Source of the DNA: Candidatus Latescibacterota bacterium
GTDB lineage: Bacteria; Latescibacterota; MVCY01
Length of the DNA stretch: 8,835 nt
Assembly (NCBI GenBank): GCA_030629295.1
Contig: DAOVPH010000061.1
Location: forward strand, 1 to 8,835
Direction: 5' to 3'
Part shown: positions 1 through 5,978 of the stretch, piece after piece
How the letters are laid out: every line of letters begins with the position of its first letter
Position numbering within the stretch: position 1 is the stretch's first letter
Notes under the pieces: model-generated
The model's input: the letters and a program-made list of their open reading frames with translations, nothing else
Databases searched by the model: none
What the model was told of the DNA's origin: nothing
Position numbers and translations under genes: made by a program

Positions 1-1
1 C

Positions 2-82
2 AACCAGCAGATGTGCCGGGATGCGGCGCACGTGCGGGGGCTGCCGTATCAGGTGCTGGCGATGCGGGGGAGAGTGCGGTAG
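2..82 (+). CDS. C-terminal tail of an unidentified gene (partial)
   Basis: An open frame enters from the left edge and runs 26 codons to a TAG at 80-82. The peptide contains RDAAHVRGLPYQVLAMRG and ends in RVR. Codon style (GTG, GCG, GGG, CGG) matches the following purF, which supports it being a real 3' end rather than chance. I do not recognise the family from so short a piece. About 80 bp separate it from the purF start, so the two could be co-transcribed. Confidence 0.4.
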   Translation, partial: NQQMCRDAAHVRGLPYQVLAMRGRVR

Positions 83-96
83 AGGATTGGGAAACC

Positions 97-146
97 AAGT
101 GTGAAGTGTGAAGTGGAAACTTTGCACTCCACTCATCACTCACCAC
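97..146. repeat. Imperfect inverted repeat upstream of purF
   Basis: The left arm is a 7-base tandem unit AAGTGTG repeated at 97-103 and 104-110, followed by AAGTG (111-115). The right arm (125-144) is a run of CACTCC, ACTCAT and CACTCA units that is roughly its reverse complement, with the centre near base 120. The arms can fold into a mismatched hairpin. It lies just before the purF start and contains a GTG at 108 that could extend the purF frame artificially. It does not look like a terminator, as no T run follows. Function unknown; it resembles the short dispersed spacer repeats seen in some bacterial genomes. Confidence 0.5.
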
Positions 147-164
147 AAAATAAGAAATATATCT

Positions 165-1559
165 ATGATCGAGGATAAACCCAGAGAAGCATGCGGAGTA
201 TTCGGAATTTATGGGCACGAGGCGGCGGCGCGGTTGACGTATCTAGGGCTGTATGCGCTTCAGCATCGAGGGGATGAAAGTGCGGGGATTGTGACGGGGG
301 ATGGGAAGCAACTGCGGGCACACAAGGGATTAGGCGTGGTGTCGGACGTGTTCACGGATGAGATACTCAGTGGCCTTGATGGGCATCTGGCCGTTGGGCA
401 TACCCGGTATTCGACCACGGGCGCGAGTGTGTTGACCAATGTGCAGCCGTTTGTGGCGAACTGTAAGGGAGGGCCGTTGGCGATTGCGCACAATGGGAAT
501 TTGACCAATACGAGTGCGCTGCGGAAACGGATCGAGGAGGAGGGCGCGCTGTTCCAGACCACGATGGACAGTGAGGTGATCGTGCATTTGGCCGCCAGGT
601 CGCAAGCGGACACGACCGTCGAGCGGATTGTGGAGGCGTTGGGACAGCTGAGAGGAGCCTATTGTCTGGCGTTTGCTACGAAGGATCAGGTGATCGGTGC
701 GCGGGATCCGTATGGGTTTCGACCCTTATGCCTGGGACGTTTGGACGATGCGTGGATCATCGCTTCGGAGTCGTGCGCGCTGGATATTGTGGGCGCAGAG
801 TACGTGCGCGACGTGGAGCCGGGGGAAGTCATCGTCGTAGATAAAAACGGGATGCGCTCCCTGAATCCTTTTTCTGCTCCGAGACGGGCGTTCTGTATCT
901 TCGAGTACATCTATTTTTCCCGGCCCGACAGCCGGATATTTGGGGATTACGTGGATATGACGCGGCGGAAATTGGGGAAAGAGTTAGCAATAGAGCACCC
1001 GGCCGAGGCGGATATTGTGATTGCGGTGCCGGATGCGGCCAATACCGCGGCGCTGGGATATTCTCAGTGGTCGCAGGTGCCATTTGAGATGGGGCTGATC
1101 CGGAATCACTACGTAGGGCGGACGTTCATCCAGCCGAGTCAGGGGATACGGGATTTCAAGGTGAAGATCAAGTTCAATCCGGTGGGTGGCGTGCTTCGGG
1201 ATCGGAGCGTGGTCGTGGTGGAGGATTCCATTGTGCGCGGAACGACCCTGAGGCAATTGTCCAGGATGATCCGGCAGGCGGGCGCCAGGGAGGTGCACGT
1301 GCGGGTGAGTTGTCCGCCGATTCGATTTCCGTGTTTCTACGGCATGGATTTCCAGACGATGGGAGAGATCATCGCAGCCAAGCAATCCGTGGAGGCAATT
1401 CGGGCGCACGTGGGCGTGGATAGTTTGGGTTATCTGTCGAAGGAGGGTATGCTCTCTGCTATGCCAAATAGTGCGGAGGACTACTGCACTGCGTGTTTCG
1501 ATGGGGAGTATCCGGTGGAGGTGGAAAAGGAGATGGCGAAGCTTCGGTTGGAAGGATAG
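165..1559 (+). CDS. purF: Amidophosphoribosyltransferase (PurF), Fe-S type
   Basis: Catalyses the first committed step of purine synthesis in the cytoplasm: glutamine-dependent conversion of PRPP to 5-phosphoribosylamine. The protein has 464 residues from the ATG at 165, near the roughly 475 of Bacillus PurF. A class II glutamine amidotransferase domain comes first: nucleophile Cys10 in CGVFGIYG after a nine-residue propeptide, then GHTRYSTTG and AHNGNLTN. The phosphoribosyltransferase domain carries the PRPP motif VVVVEDSIVRGTT (349-361). Cys244, Cys390, Cys441 and Cys444 match in order and spacing the four ligands of the [4Fe-4S] cluster in the Bacillus enzyme, so this is the oxygen-sensitive, propeptide-processed type. 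The frame could start at GTG 108, but that would add a stretch encoded by the inverted repeat and move the catalytic Cys further from the N terminus. The usual HRGQES motif reads HRGDES here. No strong ribosome binding site is visible. Codon use is much G-richer than in the genes after 1800. Confidence 0.96.
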   Translation: MIEDKPREACGVFGIYGHEAAARLTYLGLYALQHRGDESAGIVTGDGKQLRAHKGLGVVSDVFTDEILSGLDGHLAVGHTRYSTTGASVLTNVQPFVANCKGGPLAIAHNGNLTNTSALRKRIEEEGALFQTTMDSEVIVHLAARSQADTTVERIVEALGQLRGAYCLAFATKDQVIGARDPYGFRPLCLGRLDDAWIIASESCALDIVGAEYVRDVEPGEVIVVDKNGMRSLNPFSAPRRAFCIFEYIYFSRPDSRIFGDYVDMTRRKLGKELAIEHPAEADIVIAVPDAANTAALGYSQWSQVPFEMGLIRNHYVGRTFIQPSQGIRDFKVKIKFNPVGGVLRDRSVVVVEDSIVRGTTLRQLSRMIRQAGAREVHVRVSCPPIRFPCFYGMDFQTMGEIIAAKQSVEAIRAHVGVDSLGYLSKEGMLSAMPNSAEDYCTACFDGEYPVEVEKEMAKLRLEG

Positions 1560-1591
1560 AACTGCTTTTTTTCGAATCAATCAAAAAAGAC

Positions 1592-1620
1592 TTGACAAGA
1601 ATGCATGACTTGCTTATACT
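1592..1620 (+). promoter_or_regulatory. Sigma-70 type promoter for the ANTAR leader
   Basis: TTGACA at 1592-1597 is a perfect -35 box and TATACT at 1615-1620 is one base from the -10 consensus, with a 17-base spacer. Transcription would begin near 1627, immediately before the first hexaloop hairpin, giving a leader of about 180 bases before the regulator gene. It lies 33 bases after the purF stop, so the downstream genes have their own promoter. Confidence 0.85.
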
Positions 1621-1630
1621 GCTAATAATA

Positions 1631-1673
1631 GGGATATAAAGGCGTATCCCTGAAAAAATGGGCAAAGGAGCCC
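1631..1673 (+). promoter_or_regulatory. ANTAR dual-hexaloop antiterminator, element 1
   Basis: Two small hairpins lie in tandem. Hairpin P1 has stem GGGATA (1631-1636) with TATCCC (1645-1650), a T-G closing pair and six-base loop AAAGGC (1638-1643). After a nine-base linker, P2 has stem GGGC (1660-1663) with GCCC (1670-1673) and loop AAAGGA (1664-1669). Both loops have A at position 1 and G at position 4, the signature of RNA bound by ANTAR proteins such as EutV and NasR. P2 shares bases 1666-1673 with the 5' arm of the following terminator, so holding P2 closed prevents termination. That is the canonical ANTAR arrangement. The GAF-ANTAR gene starting at 1811 is the obvious candidate binder (inference). 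Confidence 0.85.
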
Positions 1674-1706
1674 TTTACTGATGTTGGGTAAAGGGTTCTT
1701 ATTTTT
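1666..1706 (+). terminator. Intrinsic terminator 1 of the ANTAR leader
   Basis: Bases 1666-1678 pair with 1688-1700 in a 13-pair stem (two G-T pairs) around a nine-base loop, followed by a T-rich tract ending in five Ts at 1702-1706. The 5' arm overlaps the loop and 3' stem of hexaloop hairpin P2, so the two folds exclude each other. Default termination here would stop transcription before the regulator gene. Confidence 0.83.
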
Positions 1707-1740
1707 GAAGGATAAAGGCGTCCTTCTGGGCAATGATGCC
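1707..1740 (+). promoter_or_regulatory. ANTAR dual-hexaloop antiterminator, element 2
   Basis: A second copy of the motif follows at once. Hairpin P1' has stem GAAGGA (1707-1712) with TCCTTC (1721-1726) and the same T-G closing pair and AAAGGC loop (1714-1719) as P1; the ten bases ATAAAGGCGT are identical in both copies although the outer stems differ. P2' has a weak three-pair stem GGC (1729-1731) with GCC (1738-1740) around loop AATGAT (1732-1737), again A1 and G4. Conserved loop with divergent but still complementary stems is what an RNA-binding site predicts. P1' is the convincing part; P2' is short and less certain. Confidence 0.75.
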
Positions 1741-1760
1741 ATAGAGGGGCGCCTTTTTTT
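1714..1760 (+). terminator. Intrinsic terminator 2 of the ANTAR leader
   Basis: Bases 1714-1727 pair with 1743-1756 in a 14-pair stem with two G-T pairs. The 15-base loop itself contains hexaloop hairpin P2', and seven Ts run from 1754 to 1760. The 5' arm consists of the loop and 3' stem of hairpin P1', so closing P1' breaks the terminator. This is a strong intrinsic terminator about 50 bases before the regulator start. Confidence 0.87.
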
Positions 1761-1810
1761 GTTGTCGTAATCTAAGCATAAGATTCACATTCAGGATGGG
1801 AAGAGCGATT

Positions 1811-2494
1811 ATGAAGGAGAGTACAGAAATAGATGCCCTCTTAGAGATAAGCGAGGCGATAACTTCTGATCTCTACCTCGATGAGGTGCTTAGACTTATC
1901 GTCACCGTAACTGCAGAGGTAATGAATTCTGAGATCTGCTCCCTGATGCTTCTGGATGAGAAAAGGCAGGAGCTGGTCATCCGTTCCACTCAATCAGTAA
2001 GCGAGGTCTACACCCGCAAACCCAACATAAAGCTCGGCCAGGGCATCGTAGGTAGGGTGGCACAACAGAATCGGCCTATTATGGTTGAAGATGTGAAAAG
2101 AGACAACCGCTACATCAACCAGGAGATCGCCCGCAAAGAGGGGCTCTGTTCTTTGCTCTCGGTACCTCTCTCGACAAAGGGGAAAGTCGTCGGGGTGTTT
2201 AACTGCTACACTTCAACTCTGCACCAGTTCACAGCTAAGGAGATTGCATTTCTCCAGACAATCGCTGCTGAGGCAGCAGTGGTGATAGAGAATGCGGAGT
2301 TGTTGACCACCACTAAGATCATTCGGGAGCAGTTGGAAACCAGGAAGATAGTTGAACAGGCGAAGAAGATATTAATAGAAGAGGAGGGCATCAACGAAGA
2401 AGAGGCACACAGACGAATTCAGAGGCACAGCATGCAGAGCAATCGCGCAATGCGTCAGATAGCCGAGGCGATATTGTTGACCTCCCGGTTGTAA
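1811..2494 (+). CDS. GAF-ANTAR transcription antitermination regulator
   Basis: Predicted cytoplasmic RNA-binding regulator of 227 residues. Residues about 10-155 form a GAF sensor domain (LLEISEAITSDLYLDEVLRL start, GQGIVGRVAQQ, LLSVPL, then VVGVFNCY). A helical linker leads to an ANTAR domain at about 175-224, recognisable from IVEQAKKILIEEEGINEEEA, an IQRHSMQSN segment and QIAEAIL. ANTAR proteins bind paired hexaloop hairpins in nascent RNA and prevent termination; two such pairs lie just upstream. AmiR and EutV use receiver-like domains and NasR a nitrate sensor, so here the input is presumably a small ligand of the GAF domain, identity unknown. I chose ATG 1811, which has GGGAAGAG upstream at 1798-1805; the ATG at 1796 would add five residues but has no usable ribosome binding site. 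The stop is 77 bases before the next gene. Confidence 0.9.
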   Translation: MKESTEIDALLEISEAITSDLYLDEVLRLIVTVTAEVMNSEICSLMLLDEKRQELVIRSTQSVSEVYTRKPNIKLGQGIVGRVAQQNRPIMVEDVKRDNRYINQEIARKEGLCSLLSVPLSTKGKVVGVFNCYTSTLHQFTAKEIAFLQTIAAEAAVVIENAELLTTTKIIREQLETRKIVEQAKKILIEEEGINEEEAHRRIQRHSMQSNRAMRQIAEAILLTSRL

Positions 2495-2554
2495 TGAGAA
2501 AAAATCCGCAAAGAGAGTTAAGACCATAACCTACTGAGTTCTTTAACCCCAAGG

Positions 2555-2561
2555 AAGGAGG
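2555..2561 (+). promoter_or_regulatory. Strong ribosome binding site for the 2572 gene
   Basis: AAGGAGG lies ten bases before ATG 2572 and supports that start. It sits in the loop of a possible five-pair hairpin, TAACC (2544-2548) with GGTTA (2560-2564), which overlaps its last two bases and might mildly hinder ribosome access. Confidence 0.75.
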
Positions 2562-2571
2562 TTACAGACGT

Positions 2572-4140
2572 ATGTCTTTTAGCAAACTAAATGCCAGTTC
2601 AGCCACCTTAACCAGAAATAGAGTGGAACCCTCGCCGTTTTCTGGAATTTGTGTTACCTGTCTCGACGGTTGTCCCGGGTTTTGCGAGGTGGGCAAATCC
2701 GCCCTGAGGGGCAGAGAGATGCTTTATCCTCAGCCTTTTGGAAAAATCACCGCCGGGGCTCAGAAGGATTACCCGGTAGATTTCTCGCACTTCAATATCC
2801 AGGGCACCTGTGTAGGAGCCGTGGGGGTCGAGGCCGATCCGGATGAGGCAGTATTTCCAGCAGTTGATGTCTCCACTGAAGTGGGCACCCAGAATAAGAT
2901 GAAGCTGAACGTTCCTTGTTTCACTGGGGCATTGGGTTCAACTGACATAGCCAGAATCCACTGGGATGCGATGGCCATCGGGGCAGCTATCTGTGGAACT
3001 ATAGTAGTCGCTGGAGAAAACATCTGCGCAATGGATCCTCAGAGCGAGATCAAAAACGGGCGTGTGGTCAGATCCCCCGAATTGGAGAGAAGGGTCAAAA
3101 GCTTCAAGGATTGGTACACCGGTTCTGGTGGAGTGATTGTGCAGTTGAACGTGGAAGATACACGCCTGGGAGTGGCCGAGTATGCCATAGAGAAACTGGG
3201 AGTAGAAGCAATCGAGCTTAAGTGGGGACAAGGAGCCAAGAACATCGGTGGAGAGGTGAAGTTGCCCTCCCTGCAAAGGGCTCAGGAGCTCAAAAAGAAG
3301 GGATACATAGTGCTCCCTGATCCCGAGGACCCCGTGGTACAAACAGCCTTCCAGGCGAAGGATTTTAAGGAGTTCGAGCGTCATTCCCGAGTGGGTATGG
3401 TCGAAGAGGAAGGCTTTTACCAAGAGGTGGAAAGAGTGCGAGCACTGGGAGCCAAATATGTGACTTTGAAGACAGGCTCTTATCGCCCAGTTGACCTGGC
3501 TCGGGCAGTGAAATTTGCCTCCAACGCCCAGATAGATCTGTTGACTGTGGACGGATCCGGCGGCGGCACGGGCATGAGTCCCTGGCGGATGATGAACGAA
3601 TGGGGTGTTCCTACCATCTACTTAGAATGTCTGTTGTACAACTACTTGAAGAGGCTGGAACAAAAGGGGGCCTTTATCCCCAGTTGTGCTATAGCCGGTG
3701 GTATTTCCTTAGAAGACCAGGTATTTAAAGCCCTCACCCTGGCAGCTCCATACATCAAAGCTGTTTGTATGGGAAGGGCTACTATGACTGCGGCAATGGT
3801 GGGCAACACTATTGGACAGGCCATCCAAAAGGGCAAAATCCCCCCAGAGGTCAAGAAATACGGCGATGATATCGAGCAGGTATTTGCGGGAGCAGCCAGG
3901 CTAAAAGATAGATATGGCAAGGATTTCTCCCGGATACCGGCCGGCGCTATAGGGATGTATACCTTCTACGAGCGTCTGACTACCGGGTTACAACAACTTA
4001 TGGCTGGAGCCAGAAAGTTCGCCCTGCGATATCTCAGTCGGGATGACCTGTTTGCCCTTACCCGTGAGGCAGCGGAAATCTCTGGAATTCCTTATGTGAT
4101 GGATGCTGACAGAGATGAAGTAGATCAAATCCTCAACTGA
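2572..4140 (+). CDS. Stand-alone FMN-binding glutamate synthase family protein
   Basis: A 522-residue relative of the central FMN domain of the glutamate synthase large subunit, without the amidotransferase domain, the C-terminal GXGXG domain or an NAD(P)H subunit. Key family motifs are visible: KWGQGAKNIGG (about 217-227), DGSGGGTGMSPW (about 327-338) and AIAGG in the C-terminal barrel strand region. Residues 27, 30, 34 and 38 form a Cys cluster, ICVTCLDGCPGFC, that could hold an Fe-S cluster. In contrast, the C-x5-C-x4-C cluster of classical GltB is absent: the corresponding region reads AVCMGRATMTAAM. The true reaction is uncertain; it may be a ferredoxin-linked glutamate synthase component or an amine or amino-acid oxidoreductase of this fold. 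Its place directly behind a GAF-ANTAR regulator and before glnA argues for nitrogen metabolism. A small Cys-rich gene follows after 16 bases. Confidence 0.85.
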   Translation: MSFSKLNASSATLTRNRVEPSPFSGICVTCLDGCPGFCEVGKSALRGREMLYPQPFGKITAGAQKDYPVDFSHFNIQGTCVGAVGVEADPDEAVFPAVDVSTEVGTQNKMKLNVPCFTGALGSTDIARIHWDAMAIGAAICGTIVVAGENICAMDPQSEIKNGRVVRSPELERRVKSFKDWYTGSGGVIVQLNVEDTRLGVAEYAIEKLGVEAIELKWGQGAKNIGGEVKLPSLQRAQELKKKGYIVLPDPEDPVVQTAFQAKDFKEFERHSRVGMVEEEGFYQEVERVRALGAKYVTLKTGSYRPVDLARAVKFASNAQIDLLTVDGSGGGTGMSPWRMMNEWGVPTIYLECLLYNYLKRLEQKGAFIPSCAIAGGISLEDQVFKALTLAAPYIKAVCMGRATMTAAMVGNTIGQAIQKGKIPPEVKKYGDDIEQVFAGAARLKDRYGKDFSRIPAGAIGMYTFYERLTTGLQQLMAGARKFALRYLSRDDLFALTREAAEISGIPYVMDADRDEVDQILN

Positions 4141-4156
4141 GAGAGGGTGATGAGCT

Positions 4157-4330
4157 ATGCAGCAAAAAGGGCTGTGCTCAAACTGTGTAAATGATGACAC
4201 CTGTACCTTCCCCCGCAGGTTCCCCGTGGCCGAATGCGAGGAATATGAGTGTCCCTATGATCAAACTCCTCGAAAAAGGCCCCAGCGCAAAATGATGCAA
4301 TTCGACGACGAGCCAACTGTGTGGGAGTGA
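4157..4330 (+). CDS. Small five-cysteine protein, function unknown
   Basis: A 57-residue protein starting at ATG 4157, 16 bases after the previous stop, with a GAGAGG ribosome binding site at 4141-4146. The N-terminal half has Cys7, Cys10, Cys16, Cys27 and Cys32 in GLCSNCVNDDTC, then VAECEEYEC. The C-terminal half is basic then acidic (PRKRPQRK, then FDDEP). There is no signal peptide or membrane segment, so it is probably cytoplasmic and binds zinc or an Fe-S cluster. I recall similar very short GLCxNC...CEEYE proteins scattered in anaerobic bacteria without a known role. Tight spacing suggests co-expression with the FMN protein; it might be a small partner or metal-binding subunit (inference). 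Confidence 0.72.
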   Translation: MQQKGLCSNCVNDDTCTFPRRFPVAECEEYECPYDQTPRKRPQRKMMQFDDEPTVWE

Positions 4331-4357
4331 GCGCTCAATTAGAGCTAATAGTTGGAG

Positions 4358-4395
4358 CAGTATTGCTTTGCTGTTACCAGAACACAGCGCTACTG
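4358..4395 (+). other. Possible RNA hairpin in the glnA leader
   Basis: CAGTA (4358-4362) can pair with TACTG (4391-4395), and inside it GCTGT (4370-4374) with ACAGC (4384-4388). No T run follows, so it is not an intrinsic terminator, and the inner loop is nine bases, so it is not an ANTAR hexaloop. It may be an mRNA processing or stability element, or chance. Confidence 0.25.
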
Positions 4396-4501
4396 AGGAG
4401 GGAAATGAACCAGGAGGTACATCTGATTTAGAAACTGATCGAGGAATGTACGCAGGTCTATTTGGATTGCTTGAAATAGTTATATACGTAAGGAAAAACA
4501 T

Positions 4502-4507
4502 AGGAGG
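4502..4507 (+). promoter_or_regulatory. Ribosome binding site of glnA
   Basis: A perfect AGGAGG stands five bases before ATG 4513. It fixes the glnA start and predicts strong translation. Confidence 0.8.
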
Positions 4508-4512
4508 GAGAC

Positions 4513-5847
4513 ATGAACAACGAAAACAGAAAAGAGGAAATCCTGAAGCTTGTGAAAGAGAAGGATGTAAAGTTCATCAGATTATGGTTTACAGACATAT
4601 TGGGGCAGGTGAAAAATTTTGCTATCACCGACGCGGAGTTAGAAGGAGCATTGGAAAATGGGATGGGGTTTGATGGTTCTTCAATCACGGGATATCAGGA
4701 TATTGAAGAGAGCGATATGGTTGCTATGCCCGACCCGAACACGTTTCGAATACTTCCCTGGAGACCACAGGAGAAAGCGGTTGGGCGGATGATCTGCGAT
4801 ATCCTCACTCCGGAAAGAAAACCTTACGTAGGAGACCCGAGATATGCACTGAAAAGGGCATTAGAACACATGAAGAGAATGGGCTTCGACCATTACTACC
4901 TTGGTCCTGAGTTGGAATATTTCTATTTCAGGAATGACCAGACGACAGAGACATTAGACAAAGGGGGCTATTTTGACTTGACTTCTCTTGATGTTGCCAG
5001 TGATCTCAGACGGGATACAGTTCTCACGTTGGAATCGATGGGTATTCCTATTGAGTACTCTCACCATGAGGTTGGGCCCAGTCAGCATGAGATTGATATG
5101 AGATACACAGATGCCCTTCAAATGGCTGATAATGTTATTACCTATAGAGTTACAGTTAAAGAAGTGGCTCGAAAGCATGGGGTGTATGCCACCTTTATGC
5201 CCAAGCCTTTATTTGGAGAGAATGGAAGTGGCATGCATGTGCATCAGTCACTTTTCAAAGGGGATAAAAACGCCTTCTTTTCCAAAGATGATAGATATTA
5301 TTTGAGCAGTGTAGCGAAGAAATTCATCGCTGGTCAATTGAAATATGCCCGGGAGCTGAGCGCGGTATTTGCCCAATGGGTTAATTCTTACAAAAGGCTT
5401 GTTCCTGGATACGAAGCACCTGTTTATATCGCTTGGTCTAAAAGAAATAGATCAGCTCTGATTAGAGTGCCTGAATATCATCCAGGCAAAGAACAGGCAA
5501 CCAGAGCAGAACTTCGCTGTCCGGACCCAGCCTGTAATCCGTACCTTACCTTTGCAGTGATGCTTAACGCCGGGCTGGAAGGAATAGAAAAGGGATACGA
5601 GATATCAGAACCGATGGAGGAAAATCTTTACGATTTGTCTGATGAAGAAAGAGAAAGACTGGGCATAAAGTCTCTGCCCGACAGTCTGGGAGAAGCAATT
5701 ACCATTACTGAACAGAGCGAACTTGTTAAGAAGACATTGGGTGAACACATATTCAGCAGATTTGTTACCTTAAAAAAGAAAGAATGGGAGGAGTATCGCA
5801 TCCGATTGACTAAATACGAACTGGAGAACTTACTTCCTATTTTATAG
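4513..5847 (+). CDS. glnA: Glutamine synthetase type I (GSI-alpha like)
   Basis: Makes glutamine from glutamate, ammonia and ATP as a cytoplasmic dodecamer. The 444-residue length equals Bacillus GlnA and lacks the roughly 25-residue insertion of the adenylylated GSI-beta type. The N-terminal beta-grasp domain has FDGSSITG (53-60). The catalytic domain shows GPELEYFYF, HHEVGPSQHEID, FMPKPLFGENGSGMHVHQSL, the NSYKRLVPGYEAP flap and RAELRCPDPACNPYL. Bacillus GlnA Arg62, which is needed for glutamine feedback inhibition and signalling, aligns with Asp63 here (YQDIEESDM instead of FVRIEESDM), so that control is probably lost or different. A Tyr is present in NLYDLSDEE near the site adenylylated in enteric bacteria, but the alpha-type length argues against adenylylation. 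No PII or GlnR gene is in the window. The gene lies in the ANTAR-led cluster but after a 182-base gap, so it may also have its own promoter. Confidence 0.97.
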   Translation: MNNENRKEEILKLVKEKDVKFIRLWFTDILGQVKNFAITDAELEGALENGMGFDGSSITGYQDIEESDMVAMPDPNTFRILPWRPQEKAVGRMICDILTPERKPYVGDPRYALKRALEHMKRMGFDHYYLGPELEYFYFRNDQTTETLDKGGYFDLTSLDVASDLRRDTVLTLESMGIPIEYSHHEVGPSQHEIDMRYTDALQMADNVITYRVTVKEVARKHGVYATFMPKPLFGENGSGMHVHQSLFKGDKNAFFSKDDRYYLSSVAKKFIAGQLKYARELSAVFAQWVNSYKRLVPGYEAPVYIAWSKRNRSALIRVPEYHPGKEQATRAELRCPDPACNPYLTFAVMLNAGLEGIEKGYEISEPMEENLYDLSDEERERLGIKSLPDSLGEAITITEQSELVKKTLGEHIFSRFVTLKKKEWEEYRIRLTKYELENLLPIL

Positions 5848-5882
5848 ATTCTGTCGAGAAACTACTAAATACAACCTGCAGG

Positions 5883-5904
5883 CTGCTTGGCTCTACGAGA
5901 GCAG
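5883..5904 (+). other. Hairpin after glnA
   Basis: CTGCT (5883-5887) pairs with AGCAG (5900-5904), and CTC (5891-5893) with GAG (5897-5899), leaving a three-base bulge. A second GC-rich hairpin, GGCG/CGCC, lies at 5936-5947. Neither is followed by a T run, so neither is a convincing intrinsic terminator; both may stabilise the glnA 3' end. Confidence 0.25.
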
Positions 5905-5978
5905 ATTCTACCCAGATTCGGAATCCTCACTACCTGGCGGCCCCGCCTCTCCTCATTATAAAGAAAAAAGGAGATTAA

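Noticed and set aside
984..1580. Long minus-strand open frame opposite purF
   Set aside because: A shadow of the G-rich purF codons; the product is rich in His, Pro and Arg with no motif, and purF is unambiguous.
1565..1589. A/T-only inverted repeat after purF (CTTTTTT with AAAAAAG) as a terminator
   Set aside because: The seven-pair stem is almost wholly A-T and is not followed by a T run; too weak to call.
2517..2530. GTTA/TAAC hairpin with six-base loop AGACCA before the 2572 gene as a further ANTAR site
   Set aside because: Loop position 4 is C rather than G, and there is no adjacent partner hairpin or terminator.
4331..4512. Additional ANTAR hexaloop pair or promoter in front of glnA
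   Set aside because: No six-base A1/G4 loops on stems and no terminator were found. TTGGAT and TATATA occur at 4462 and 4481, but the 13-base spacing is too short.
4368..4673. A 101-codon open frame covering the glnA leader and start
   Set aside because: It overlaps the glnA start in another frame, begins at TTG without a ribosome binding site, and its product resembles nothing I know. Stretches inside glnA are clearly shadows.
5604..5680. Adenylylation control of GlnA through the Tyr in NLYDLSDEE
   Set aside because: The protein has the length and gaps of the non-adenylylated alpha type, so the Tyr alone is not evidence.
5936..5947. GGCG/CGCC hairpin as a glnA terminator
   Set aside because: Only four pairs and no T tract after it.
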